DNA from: an uncultured Lachnospiraceae bacterium
Lineage (GTDB): Bacteria; Bacillota; Clostridia; Lachnospirales; Lachnospiraceae
DNA: 64,000 bases
Reading direction: 5' to 3'
NCBI GenBank assembly: GCA_910577675.1
Contig: CAJTOR010000002.1
Coordinates: forward strand, 62,001 to 126,000
Below the pieces are notes generated by a model. The model saw only the letters and a list, made by a program, of their open reading frames with translations. It did no database searches and had not been told where the DNA came from. Both the position numbers and the translations under genes were made by a program. Numbering within the stretch: position 1 is the stretch's first letter; the number at the start of each line of letters is the position of its first letter. Shown here piece by piece: positions 26,171 through 35,681 of this stretch.

Positions 26171-28354
26171 ATGGGTAAATTTTTGTATATTGCGGAAAAA
26201 CCAAGTGTGGCGCAGGAGTTTGCGAAGGCTTTAAAATTAAATTTTAAGAAAAGGGATGGGTATCTTGAGGCGGATAATGCCGTGGTGACCTGGTGCGTGG
26301 GGCACCTGGTCACCATGAGTTATCCCGAGGTGTACGATGAAGCCCTAAAGCGCTGGACACTGGATACACTGCCGTTTTTGCCGCAGGATTTTAAATATGA
26401 GGTTATCCCCTCGGTTAGCAAACAATTTAATATTGTAAAAGCACTCTTAAACCGTGCGGATATCGAGCGGATTTATGTCTGTACCGACTCGGGGCGCGAG
26501 GGGGAATATATTTATCGCCTGGTTGACCAGATGGCGGGTGTGCCGGCAACAAAAGATAAGCGGCGTGTCTGGATTGACTCGCAGACGGAGGAGGAGATAT
26601 TAAGGGGAATTAAGGCGGCAAAACCCCTCTCCGATTATGACCATCTCTCCGATGCGGCGTACCTGCGCGCGATGGAAGATTACCTGATGGGGATCAATTT
26701 TTCCCGCGTGCTGACCCTGAAATATGGAAATGCGGTAAGCGGTTTCCTGAAGTCAGAAAAGCGCGCGGCGATCTCGGTGGGCAGGGTGATGACCTGTGTG
26801 CTCGGCATGGTCGTGCGCCGGGAGCGCGAGATAAGGGCGTTTGTAAAAACGCCGTTCTTCCGCGTGATGGCGGGGCTTTGCGTTAAGGGGCACCGGTTTG
26901 AAGGCGAGTTCCGCGCGGTTACCGGCTCGCGCTATTTCCAGTCGCCAAAGCTCTATAAAGAAAATGGTTTCAAGGAGCGAAAGGATGCGCAGGAGTTGAT
27001 TGCGGTACTTTTGGGGCAGGAAGTATCCTATAAGGAAATAACGGAAAACGGGAAGAAAAGTTATGCGGCAATTTTTGATGAGGGGCAGAAGAAACTGACG
27101 GCGCAGCTTTCGGCAATTGAAAAAAAGAAGGAAAATAAAAATGCGCCGCTTCTGTTTAACTTGGCGGAGCTTCAGAATGAATGCAGCCGCCTGTTTAAGA
27201 TAAGCCCGGATGAAACATTAAAGATTGTGCAGGAACTGTATGAAAAAAAACTGGTGACCTACCCGCGTACAGATGCCAGGGTGCTCTCGACTGCGGTGGC
27301 AAAGGAGATACATAAAAATATTGGCGGAATGGGACAGCTTGCGCAGTTTGCGCCGTTCACAAAAGAAATCCTTGGCGGCAGCGCTTACAAGGATATCGCG
27401 AAGACGCGCTACGTCAACGATAAGCAGATTACCGACCACTATGCCATTATCCCGACAGGCCAGGGGTTATCGGCACTTTCCGGGCTGCCCCTGCTTTCAA
27501 AAAGAGTGTATGTGGCAATCGCAAAGCGTTTCCTGTGTATTTTTTATCCGCCTGCGGTCTACCAGAAAGTTTCGCTCACAGTTAAGATCGATACGGAAAG
27601 CTTTTTTGCAAGTTTTAAAGTGCTGATGGAAGAAGGCTATCTCAAGGTGGCGAATGCGGGCAAACAGGCTGCGGCTGATACAAAAGAGGCATCTTCTGCT
27701 GCACTGGAGGAAACAAAAAAATCTGATGCAGGTGCGGGGGAAGGGAGCCAGGAAAGTGCGGGGGGTGATCCGGCTCCTTCCGCACAGCCGGACGAAGAAA
27801 GTTTCGGGAAGGATTTTTTTGATATAGTGAAAGGCTTAAAAAAGGGCGCGCTGCTGGATGTGACGGGTTTTACAATCCGCGAGGGGGAAACGGCACCGCC
27901 GAAACGTTACAATTCCGGATCCATGATCCTTGCCATGGAAAATGCGGGGCAGCTTATAGAGGACGAGGAACTGCGCTCCCAGATAAAGGGCAGCGGTATC
28001 GGCACAAGCGCGACGCGCGCGGAAATCCTGAACAAGCTGGTAAAGATCAGCTACTTAAACCTGAACAAAAAAACACAGGTTATCACACCAACACAGACGG
28101 GTGAGATGATCTATGAAGTGGTCAATACCTCCATCCGCTCCCTCCTGAATGCGGAGCTTACTGCGAGCTGGGAGAAGGGGCTGACCTATGTTGCGGAGGG
28201 GACGATCAGCCGGGAAGAGTACTTAAAAAAGCTTGAGGACTTTGTCGGGCGGCTGACGAACGCCGTGAAAGGCTCAAACAACCAGGGGCAGTTAAACCAG
28301 TGTTTTGTGCAGACGGCAGCAAATTACCAGCCCAAAAATGCGAAGGAAGCATAG
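26171..28354 (+). CDS. topB: DNA topoisomerase III (type IA), with internal linker
   Basis: 727-residue type IA topoisomerase that passes or decatenates single strands. The Toprim domain begins LYIAEKPSVAQEFA and has CTDSGREGEYIY, and the catalytic Tyr364 lies in LVTYPRTDARV. Residues ~495–542 form an Ala/Ser/Glu/Gly-rich low-complexity linker (KEASSAALEETKKSDAGAGE) inside domain II/IV, absent from most TopB proteins. The end (LLNAELTASWEKGL) is typical, but no C-terminal zinc ribbon is present. A chromosomal rather than mobile-element TopB is suggested by its housekeeping neighbours. Confidence 0.92.
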   Translation: MGKFLYIAEKPSVAQEFAKALKLNFKKRDGYLEADNAVVTWCVGHLVTMSYPEVYDEALKRWTLDTLPFLPQDFKYEVIPSVSKQFNIVKALLNRADIERIYVCTDSGREGEYIYRLVDQMAGVPATKDKRRVWIDSQTEEEILRGIKAAKPLSDYDHLSDAAYLRAMEDYLMGINFSRVLTLKYGNAVSGFLKSEKRAAISVGRVMTCVLGMVVRREREIRAFVKTPFFRVMAGLCVKGHRFEGEFRAVTGSRYFQSPKLYKENGFKERKDAQELIAVLLGQEVSYKEITENGKKSYAAIFDEGQKKLTAQLSAIEKKKENKNAPLLFNLAELQNECSRLFKISPDETLKIVQELYEKKLVTYPRTDARVLSTAVAKEIHKNIGGMGQLAQFAPFTKEILGGSAYKDIAKTRYVNDKQITDHYAIIPTGQGLSALSGLPLLSKRVYVAIAKRFLCIFYPPAVYQKVSLTVKIDTESFFASFKVLMEEGYLKVANAGKQAAADTKEASSAALEETKKSDAGAGEGSQESAGGDPAPSAQPDEESFGKDFFDIVKGLKKGALLDVTGFTIREGETAPPKRYNSGSMILAMENAGQLIEDEELRSQIKGSGIGTSATRAEILNKLVKISYLNLNKKTQVITPTQTGEMIYEVVNTSIRSLLNAELTASWEKGLTYVAEGTISREEYLKKLEDFVGRLTNAVKGSNNQGQLNQCFVQTAANYQPKNAKEA

Positions 28355-28418
28355 GAGCAGGAAGATTTTTAAGTGGCAGGAATGGCAGAAAATATTTTAG
28401 AACAGAAAGGAAATTGAT

Positions 28419-29096
28419 ATGGATGAGTTGGAGATTAGGATTCTTTTTGACCTTACAAAAAGTTTGGCAGGAGATTACCTGAAAGGATTTACTTACCCGT
28501 GGGAGGCACTTTCTGGAATCGGGGAGATGATTGTGGCACTTGGAAAGACACTTCCCGAGGCGGAATATAATAAGTGCGGGGAAAATATCTGGGTGGCAAA
28601 GGATGCCATTGTTGCACCATCTGCCTGCATAAACGGACCTGCAATTATCGGCAGGGGAGCCGAGGTGCGCCACTGTGCCTATATCCGGGGAAATGCCCTA
28701 GTCGGTGCGAAAGCCGTGGTCGGAAATTCGACGGAATTAAAAAATGTAATTCTTTTTGACGGGGTGCAGGTGCCGCATTATAACTATGTCGGTGATTCCA
28801 TCCTCGGTTACAAGTCCCATATGGGGGCGGGTTCTATCACTTCGAATGTGAAGGCGGATAAGTCGTTTGTATTTATCCATGCACAGGATGCGGAGATTGA
28901 AACGGGTCTGAAAAAGATGGGGGCAATCCTCGGGGACAATGTGGAGATTGGCTGTGGCGCGGTGCTGAACCCGGGAACAATTATTTGCAGGCAAAGTACG
29001 GTTTATCCGCTCTCGTCGGTGCGCGGTGTAGTGGGACCTGGAAGCATATACAAGAAAGCCGGGGATATTGCGGGGAAGGCAGTACCGCTGGTATAG
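28419..29096 (+). CDS. Left-handed beta-helix protein related to UDP-GlcNAc pyrophosphorylase
   Basis: 225-residue protein made mainly of hexapeptide repeats (IIGRGAEVRHCAYIRGNALV, residues ~55–180) as in the acyltransferase half of GlmU. It has no nucleotidyltransferase domain. The first ~50 residues (LEIRILFDLTKSLAGDYLKG) form a helical cap. HYNYVGDSILG and GAGSITSN resemble the GlmU acetyl-CoA/active-site loop, so sugar N-acetylation is possible but not shown. A small gene follows 18 bp later. Confidence 0.75.
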   Translation: MDELEIRILFDLTKSLAGDYLKGFTYPWEALSGIGEMIVALGKTLPEAEYNKCGENIWVAKDAIVAPSACINGPAIIGRGAEVRHCAYIRGNALVGAKAVVGNSTELKNVILFDGVQVPHYNYVGDSILGYKSHMGAGSITSNVKADKSFVFIHAQDAEIETGLKKMGAILGDNVEIGCGAVLNPGTIICRQSTVYPLSSVRGVVGPGSIYKKAGDIAGKAVPLV

Positions 29097-29114
29097 GGAT
29101 GGAAAGGAGCAGGG

Positions 29115-29372
29115 ATGGAAGAGATATACCGGGCGATCGAGGAAAAAATACGTGCCGCCGGCTATCCTGGCGAGGTGGATGGGTTTGCCATCTACGAGGA
29201 TATCTGCAACCGGATTGAGGATAAAGAGGAGGGCGCGTATGTACTGATGTCAAAAACCGGGGAAGAAATCTGGTACGAGTATACGCTTTTGGTGATGGAA
29301 GAGAATTTCAACCTTTCGGCAATGACCATCCACACGCCGGGGCAGGATTACAATATTGATTTCGATGCCTAG
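29115..29372 (+). CDS. Small acidic protein of unknown function
   Basis: 85 residues, acidic, no signal or membrane segment, start GGAGCAGGG-ATG. The pattern (EIYRAIEEKIRAAGYPGEVD, then YVLMSKTGEEIWYEYTLLVM) suggests an alpha/beta fold. It is tightly packed between the beta-helix gene and the histidine kinase, 33 bp before the latter, so one operon is likely. I do not recognise the family. Confidence 0.55.
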   Translation: MEEIYRAIEEKIRAAGYPGEVDGFAIYEDICNRIEDKEEGAYVLMSKTGEEIWYEYTLLVMEENFNLSAMTIHTPGQDYNIDFDA

Positions 29373-29405
29373 GGCAAATCAGGAAGACGGGGAGGATAAA
29401 GGGCG

Positions 29406-32400
29406 ATGGAACTGTTGGTACCATATATACAATATGTAGGGATGCTGATCCCGCTAATTGGGCTTATGATCCTTTTGCGCAAGAACTCGGGGCGTGCGGC
29501 GAGTGACCTGATGCTCTCAAGCGTCGGCTGCATTATCGTGAATGCGGGATATCTTTTAATGTTGAAGATGAACAGTCCGGAAGCCGGTATGGTAGCATTG
29601 AAGTTTGAATATCTTGGAAATGCGATTTTCTATGCGTTTTTTATTCTCTTCCTGATTGATTATTTCAGGCTGCGCTACCCGCACTGGCCATTCTGGATCT
29701 GGGGGATATTGCAGGCATTTGAAATTTTTGTATTGTGGGATGACAAGCACAGGGATATGATTTTCCAGGATACCGATTTAAAGCAGATGGACTTTCAGCT
29801 CTCGTTTGCAAGCGGGATAGACGGCGTGGATATGGAGGAGGGGGCTCTTTATATCTTTAGGATTAAGCCGGGAATTCTCTATGTTGTCCAGTACAGTATT
29901 ATCTGTTTTGCCCTCCTGCTGCTGGTTATTTATACGGTGGTGCGGATTAAGCGGACGCATGTGCACAAGGAGAGGATGGCGCTGATGCGCCTGGAAGCTT
30001 CACAGATCATTGTTATGTTTGCGATGGCAATTTATCTGTTCGTGGCGGATATGAACTTTGATATCCTCCCGTTCTGTGCGTCCGGTGCCCTGCTGCTAAT
30101 AATATTAAGTGTGGTGAAGGGGGAATTGTTTAATGTGGCGGATGCGGGGCGCAACTGGATGTTCGAACATATGCAGGATATTTTCCTGATTACGGACAGT
30201 ATGTACGGGTATCTCGATGCAAATGCTTACGCGAAAGCACTGTTCCCTGAACTTGAGGAAAAAAGCAAGAACGAGCGCATCCCGCGGGAACTTTACGAAC
30301 TTTTTATAACGGATCAGGCGGAATACCATAAGGGTGGGCACTGTTATGAGAAGACGATTACACCGCTGATGGAGGGCAAGTCGGTGCAGGGCTACTGCCT
30401 GCTTTTGATGGATGTGACACAGACCCATCAGCTGGTGGAAGAACTAAAGGGGGCAAAGGCAAAAGCGGAGGACGCAAACCAGGCAAAATCAGCATTTATG
30501 TCGAACATGTCACATGAGATCCGCACGCCGATGAACGCGATTGTAGGGATGACGGAAATCCTTTTGCGCAGTGAGATGAGCCCGCAGCAAAGGGGGTATC
30601 TGGCAAACATAAAGAATTCCGGCAACGCGCTGCTTACCATAATCAATGATATCCTTGATTTTTCAAAGATTGAGTCCGGGAAGCTCGAGATTGTAAATGA
30701 TGAATATGAGCCGATGTCAATATTGAATGACCTGTCGATGATCTTCCTGAACCGGATCGGGGAGAAGGGTGTGGAACTTTTGTACGATATTGATAAATCA
30801 CTGCCCAATAAGCTGTACGGCGATTCGCTAAGGCTGCGCCAGGTGATTATTAATATCATGAATAATGCGATCAAGTTTACACAGGAAGGTTTTGTTAAAC
30901 TTACGCTCAAGGTAACGGAGCGCGAGGGGGATAAGCTTACCTTTTTGATATCCGTGCAGGATACGGGGCAGGGCATCCGCGAGGAAGATCTTGGAAAACT
31001 TTTCCAATCCTTTCAGCAGGTAGACAGCAAGAAGAACCATGGCAAAGAAGGGACGGGGCTTGGGCTTTCCATCTCCAAACAGCTTGTGGAGCTGATGGGT
31101 GGGGCGGTCGGCGTGCGCAGCACTTACGGGGAGGGCAGCGACTTTTATTTTACAGTGAAGCAGGAGATTGTGGAGGAGCTGCCGGCCGCACAGTTAAAGC
31201 AGCGCGACAGGAAAGCGGTGTCCGGCTATTTTACATCGGGGGACTTGGATGTGACATTAAGGAAGCTGGCGGAGGATTACGGCATATTTTATATGGAGTA
31301 CGACGAAGTGTACCGCATGGCGAAGGAGGAGGGATTTTTTGCAGTTGATTTCCTCTTTACGGACAATGCCGCATACCGCGAGATCGCGCCGGAAATCTTT
31401 TCTGCTAAGACAGAGGACAATACGATTTGCCTTCTGCAAAACCCGATGACGGAGGGGATGGAGATGGAAGGGGTGCTGGTGGTAAATAAGCCACTCTACA
31501 GCCTTAACTTCTGCCAGATTCTAAACCGCGAGGAACTGGGCGGGTTTGACCAGACGGATGATTACATGAATTTTACGGCACCGCAGGCGAAGATATTGAT
31601 CGTGGATGACAATGAGATGAACCTGAAAGTCGCAATCGGTCTTTTGCAGCCGCTTATGATGCAGATTGAAACAGCGGAAAGCGGAAAACAGGCAATTGAG
31701 AAGATCCGCGAGAACAGGTATGATCTGGTCTTTATGGATCATATGATGCCTGTGATGGATGGTGTTGAGGCGACGAAATGTCTGCGTGCGCTGGAGGAAG
31801 AGTACTTTAAGAATGTGCCGGTTATCGCTTTGACAGCCAACGCGGTGGTCGGTGCGAGGGAAATATTTAAGCGGGCGGGCATGAATGATTTTGTTGCAAA
31901 ACCTATTGAAATGAAGGAGATTTGCTCAAAACTAAAAACCTGGCTGCCAAAGGAAAAGATTAAAAAGCAAAAAAAGACGGATGCAGGACTTTTGGAGGAA
32001 ACAAAACCCAAAGATGCCCCACTCCCTGAAATTGAGGGGCTTGATGTTTCCGAGGGGATTAAAAACTCAGGCACCAGGGAATTGTTTTTTAGTCTTTTGG
32101 GAGATTTTTACAAACTGATTGATATGAAGGCAACCAAGATTGAGAAATGCCTGGCGGACGGGATGGTTCGCGATTTTACTATCGAGGTGCACGCGCTTAA
32201 AAATACGGCGCGCATGATTGGGGCGATGAAACTTTCTTCTAAGTTTGCGATGTTAGAACAACTTGGAAATGAGCAGGATATTTCGGCGATCGCCGAAAAA
32301 ACACCGGAAACACTGGCTCTTTACCGCTCCTATAAACCGATTTTAAAATCTTTCGGGCAGGCGCAGGAAAGTGAAAAGCGTGAAACCTCAAGGGAGGAAT

Positions 32401-32606
32401 TGGTCAGCATATTGCGCAGACTGCGCCGGTCGATGGAAGACTTTGATTTGGATGGGGCTGATGCTGCCATGAAGGAATTGGAGGAATGCCGAATCCCGGA
32501 AGAACTTGGCACCCAGATGGAACAGATGCGGGCATATGTTGCGGATGTTGCGATGATGGAGGTTATGGAACTGGCTGATTTGATGGTGGAAGTGCTGGAA
32601 AAGTAG
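29406..32606 (+). CDS. Hybrid sensor histidine kinase with receiver and Hpt domains
   Basis: 1066-residue membrane phosphorelay protein. Residues 1–~235 form about seven membrane helices like the 7TM sensor of other histidine kinases; ~245–345 is PAS-like. HisKA carries His370 in SNMSHEIRTPMNAIVG. HATPase_c has NIMNNAIKFTQ, DTGQGI and GTGLGLSI. A degenerate receiver-like stretch (~600–710) precedes the true receiver with Asp778 in LVFMDHMMPVMDG. The Hpt domain has His929 in EVHALKNTARMIG. The phosphate could therefore pass His–Asp–His within one protein and then to a separate response regulator, which is not encoded nearby. GGGAGGA lies upstream. Confidence 0.9.
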   Translation: MELLVPYIQYVGMLIPLIGLMILLRKNSGRAASDLMLSSVGCIIVNAGYLLMLKMNSPEAGMVALKFEYLGNAIFYAFFILFLIDYFRLRYPHWPFWIWGILQAFEIFVLWDDKHRDMIFQDTDLKQMDFQLSFASGIDGVDMEEGALYIFRIKPGILYVVQYSIICFALLLLVIYTVVRIKRTHVHKERMALMRLEASQIIVMFAMAIYLFVADMNFDILPFCASGALLLIILSVVKGELFNVADAGRNWMFEHMQDIFLITDSMYGYLDANAYAKALFPELEEKSKNERIPRELYELFITDQAEYHKGGHCYEKTITPLMEGKSVQGYCLLLMDVTQTHQLVEELKGAKAKAEDANQAKSAFMSNMSHEIRTPMNAIVGMTEILLRSEMSPQQRGYLANIKNSGNALLTIINDILDFSKIESGKLEIVNDEYEPMSILNDLSMIFLNRIGEKGVELLYDIDKSLPNKLYGDSLRLRQVIINIMNNAIKFTQEGFVKLTLKVTEREGDKLTFLISVQDTGQGIREEDLGKLFQSFQQVDSKKNHGKEGTGLGLSISKQLVELMGGAVGVRSTYGEGSDFYFTVKQEIVEELPAAQLKQRDRKAVSGYFTSGDLDVTLRKLAEDYGIFYMEYDEVYRMAKEEGFFAVDFLFTDNAAYREIAPEIFSAKTEDNTICLLQNPMTEGMEMEGVLVVNKPLYSLNFCQILNREELGGFDQTDDYMNFTAPQAKILIVDDNEMNLKVAIGLLQPLMMQIETAESGKQAIEKIRENRYDLVFMDHMMPVMDGVEATKCLRALEEEYFKNVPVIALTANAVVGAREIFKRAGMNDFVAKPIEMKEICSKLKTWLPKEKIKKQKKTDAGLLEETKPKDAPLPEIEGLDVSEGIKNSGTRELFFSLLGDFYKLIDMKATKIEKCLADGMVRDFTIEVHALKNTARMIGAMKLSSKFAMLEQLGNEQDISAIAEKTPETLALYRSYKPILKSFGQAQESEKRETSREELVSILRRLRRSMEDFDLDGADAAMKELEECRIPEELGTQMEQMRAYVADVAMMEVMELADLMVEVLEK

Positions 32607-32618
32607 CAGTGGTAGGGG

Positions 32619-32656
32619 AAAACAGCAGGAGCGGGTATGGCTTTCTGCTGTTTTTT
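32619..32656 (+). terminator. Terminator after hybrid histidine kinase
   Basis: AAAACAGCAG (32619–32628) pairs with CTGCTGTTTT (32645–32654), followed by TT, 13 nt after the stop codon. Confidence 0.8.
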
Positions 32657-32744
32657 CTTTCGGTTTGTTGCTTTCTTAGCTTTGCTGAAAATATATGGAA
32701 ATAACACGGATGAAAAAGATATAAATATTTTTTAAAAAAGTATA

Positions 32745-32773
32745 TTGCAAAATAGAATAGCATGTGGTAATAT
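32745..32773 (+). promoter_or_regulatory. Promoter of the PadR–DUF4097 operon
   Basis: TTGCAA (32745–32750), 17-bp spacer, TAATAT (32768–32773), 65 nt before the PadR start. AT-rich DNA surrounds it; an ATGT/ACAT PadR-like palindrome was not convincingly found. Confidence 0.5.
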
Positions 32774-32838
32774 ATAATCAATACATTGAAATAAAGTAAA
32801 ATGCTTATTAAAGAAGTCCGGAGGCTTGGAAAGGAGAA

Positions 32839-33156
32839 ATGATGAACGCACAATTTAAAAAAGGAGTGCTGGAACTTTGCGTGTTGTCAAAGCTGGTGGA
32901 TAGTGACCAGTACGGGTATGAATTGACCGAGGCGATTTCAAAGGAAATGGTGATTGCAACCGGAACTCTCTACCTGATTTTAAAGCGTCTGAAGGATGAG
33001 GATTATGTGGAAACTTATCTGGTGGAGTCGGGGGGAGGACCCGCGCGCAAGTATTATCATCTTACTGGGGAAGGAAGGGAGTACCAGAAAAAGCTGCGCG
33101 CTGAATGGTTTGAATTTGTTGGGGCTGTTGCGCGAGTGTTGGGGCAGGAACAATAA
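32839..33156 (+). CDS. PadR-family transcriptional regulator
   Basis: 105-residue winged-helix repressor of the short PadR-s2 type. The characteristic start FKKGVLELCVLSKL is followed by the recognition region YGYELTEAIS, TLYLILKRLKDEDYV and the wing GGGPARKYYHLTGEG. Such regulators usually control the adjacent envelope-stress or transporter genes. It sits 76 bp before the HAAS–DUF4097 gene, the classical partner, and probably represses its own operon. AAGGAG precedes the start; the ATG three bases later is an equally good start. Confidence 0.9.
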   Translation: MMNAQFKKGVLELCVLSKLVDSDQYGYELTEAISKEMVIATGTLYLILKRLKDEDYVETYLVESGGGPARKYYHLTGEGREYQKKLRAEWFEFVGAVARVLGQEQ

Positions 33157-33232
33157 CCGGTCAGTTTTTAAGGATTTTGAGAATTACGGCTGTAAAGAGT
33201 GGGTTAATCTAGTTGTGAAAATGGAGGTTGTT

Positions 33233-35320
33233 ATGACAAAAAAAGAGTATATGGATTTACTTTCAAGGGCGCTTTTACATGTGGAACCAGAGGTGGCAAG
33301 GGATATTATGGAGGATTATGAGGCGCATTTTGAGCGGGCGAAGGAATCAGGGCGCAGCGATGAGGAAGTGATTGCGGAACTTGGGAGTATCGAAGAATTC
33401 ACAGAGGAACTGAATGCGTTTATGAGCGGGAAGAAGGGCGCTGCAAAAAGTGAAGGTGACAGCGCGGATAAAATGCAGGAGGAGCGCGTGCCATCGCAGG
33501 CAGAAAATGCGGGTGTGCCTGGCGGGAACGATACCTGTAGCACGGAAGCTTTAAGGGAAAGCGACGGGGAGAATGACAGGCAGGAAGAAGCGGAAGGAAA
33601 TAAGGAGGAAGAGTATTGTGACAGGCAGACCGAACAATTAAGGCAGGTTGACATAGAACTTTCCCGTGCGAGGGAGGAGATGAAGAGAGCCTATGAGGAG
33701 ATGATGCGGGCAAAAGAAGAATTAGAGCGGGCTAAAATGGAGAGCGAGCGGGAAAAGGAAGAGTTTTTGCGCGCTAAGAGGGAAAAAGAACAGAAGGAAA
33801 AAGAGCATATGCGAGATAGGATGGAGAGCGGGGATGATTGGAACCGGAAATTTTCAAAACGGGGGTCGGATGACCAGTACACCTATTGGAATAATTCGGA
33901 TATTAACAATATAAAAAACAGTGCAAAAAACATTACGAGTTCTGTGTTAAGCCAGATTTCCGGAGTGGTGAACAAAACTTTTTCCGGTTTCAATGACTGG
34001 ATGGTGAATTTTGAGAAATCGGGTGAGGATATGACGGATTACCGCAGGCGGCAGGAAAATGCAAAATCGGAGGCGAAAAGCTACCAGAGAAGGAATTCGC
34101 AAGAGGCGGGGAAAAAGCCGGAAGAATACAATTATGTTTATGAAGATATTGATAGCAGTGAAGAGCAGTATGTGCCGGAATGCAGGGGAATTGTGACGGA
34201 GGGGGAAGGAATACGGCATATTGTTGTGGACAGCAAATCGGCGGAGGTTGATATTGCTCCGTCGGAAGATAATAATTTTAATTATCATTATATTAACGAG
34301 GGCAGTGCAGGGAGTAAGATTCTGTATCGGTGTGAAAAAAGGGTATCCCAGGGAACACTGACAATCAGCATTGTACGCGATGAGAAGGCGGAGCGGAAAA
34401 ACCATTTTTCCATCCTCGGGGGCGTATTTGAGGAAAATGCAGATTTGCGCCTGGAATTATCCATTCCTGATTGGGTGGGGGCACTTGAAGTAAACGGAAA
34501 GAGCGGCGATATTCAAATGAGGGATCTTACTGTCAGTACGCTTATGTTAAAAAGTATGTCCGGGGATGTCACATTGTGCAGGGTGAATTCGGACAAATGC
34601 ATGGTGGAAACTTTAAGCGGGGATGCCAGTGTAAAGGACGGGAAGTTCGGTTATGTATTGGCATCAAGCAAAAGTGGGGATGCCGAGGGATGCAAGGTAA
34701 AAGCGGAGAAAGCGGCTGTTACATCAATGAGCGGGGATGCGCGGGTAAGGGAGTGTGAACTTGACGAGATGGTGGTTTCCAGCATGAGCGGGGATGCGGA
34801 TACACAGAATACAACGGGTCGGATCATCAGTGTTTCCAGTATGAGCGGTGACGCATGTGTAAAGGGCTTGTCCGCTGTGGACGCGAAGATTTCTTCCATG
34901 AGCGGGGATGCGTGTGCGGAAGATGTAAAATCGGATAATCTTCTGATAACAGGTAACTCCGGGGATATTGAGGGGAATGGGATCACGGTAAAAGTGCTTA
35001 AAGCTTCCGTGAATTCCGGTGATATGAGTATCCGAGGACATGTGGGACAGATGAACCTGACAAGCGGCAGCGGTGATGTGATTGTTGTGCAGGAGGGGGA
35101 TACAAAGGCAAGCGTGAACACGCGCAGCGGGGAAGTGCATTTTCACCTCAAAAACAGTGGGGCAGGTTTTGCCTCGAAGGTTTCGACCCATGGGGAAACG
35201 AATTACCGCTACCAGAATCTGCATCTTAACGATGCGGCAAACGGAATCCACCGCTACGGGGCGGAAGGGTCAAGCATCGAGATACAGTCCACATCCGGGG
35301 ATATTTCAATTACGGATTAG
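33233..35320 (+). CDS. Fused HAAS (DUF1700) – coiled-coil – DUF4097 protein
   Basis: 695-residue protein. Residues 1–~70 are a HAAS/DUF1700 domain (MTKKEYMDLLSRALLHVEPE, then DYEAHFERAKESG). Residues ~80–185 form a Glu/Lys/Arg-rich coiled coil (EEMKRAYEEMMRAKEELERA), and ~190–310 are polar. The C-terminal ~370 residues are DUF4097-like right-handed beta-helix repeats, with at least ten turns carrying SMSGDA or variants about every 18–21 residues. No signal peptide or membrane segment is seen, unlike many DUF1700 proteins. The start at 33233 has GGAGG 7 nt upstream. HAAS domains are linked to PadR regulators in many Firmicutes, matching the gene upstream. A scaffold or envelope-stress role is inferred only. 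Confidence 0.8.
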   Translation: MTKKEYMDLLSRALLHVEPEVARDIMEDYEAHFERAKESGRSDEEVIAELGSIEEFTEELNAFMSGKKGAAKSEGDSADKMQEERVPSQAENAGVPGGNDTCSTEALRESDGENDRQEEAEGNKEEEYCDRQTEQLRQVDIELSRAREEMKRAYEEMMRAKEELERAKMESEREKEEFLRAKREKEQKEKEHMRDRMESGDDWNRKFSKRGSDDQYTYWNNSDINNIKNSAKNITSSVLSQISGVVNKTFSGFNDWMVNFEKSGEDMTDYRRRQENAKSEAKSYQRRNSQEAGKKPEEYNYVYEDIDSSEEQYVPECRGIVTEGEGIRHIVVDSKSAEVDIAPSEDNNFNYHYINEGSAGSKILYRCEKRVSQGTLTISIVRDEKAERKNHFSILGGVFEENADLRLELSIPDWVGALEVNGKSGDIQMRDLTVSTLMLKSMSGDVTLCRVNSDKCMVETLSGDASVKDGKFGYVLASSKSGDAEGCKVKAEKAAVTSMSGDARVRECELDEMVVSSMSGDADTQNTTGRIISVSSMSGDACVKGLSAVDAKISSMSGDACAEDVKSDNLLITGNSGDIEGNGITVKVLKASVNSGDMSIRGHVGQMNLTSGSGDVIVVQEGDTKASVNTRSGEVHFHLKNSGAGFASKVSTHGETNYRYQNLHLNDAANGIHRYGAEGSSIEIQSTSGDISITD

Positions 35321-35403
35321 GAAGCCTTTTTACCTGTCTGTTTTGATAGCGGTATTGGGATATGAAATTTTCTTTGACTGATTCTGTGGAAGTTAAATTG
35401 GAA

Positions 35404-35646
35404 TTATGGTTCCTCAATTGCGAGTGTGACCGTCCACTCGCTGCCGTATGGAACAATGTTTGTGACAGTTCCCGCAAGTGTTTTTAAGCGTTTTTGTGTA
35501 TTGTTTGACATGGCGAGCGCCGGGACGATTGTGTAGTAATACACCGTCCCGGCAAGCGTGCTTAATGTGGATTCCGCGAGAGTTACCGTATCGCCGACTT
35601 CCATCAATCCTTCCCGTGACATTCTGAAATCCATGTTTCTTATCAT
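35404..35646 (-). CDS. Small unrecognised protein
   Basis: 80-residue protein with two beta-rich parts (MEVGDTVTLAESTLSTLAGT, then LKTLAGTVTNIVPYGSEWTV). The start at 35646 is chosen because GGAGG lies at the right distance (AACCTCC on the plus strand at 35651–35657); a longer open frame begins at 35709. It is isolated, pointing away from pyk and toward the DUF4097 gene. I do not recognise the family. Confidence 0.5.
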   Translation of the reverse strand: MIRNMDFRMSREGLMEVGDTVTLAESTLSTLAGTVYYYTIVPALAMSNNTQKRLKTLAGTVTNIVPYGSEWTVTLAIEEP

Positions 35647-35681
35647 TCTTAACCTCCATGCTGCGACTGTTTTTGATATTT

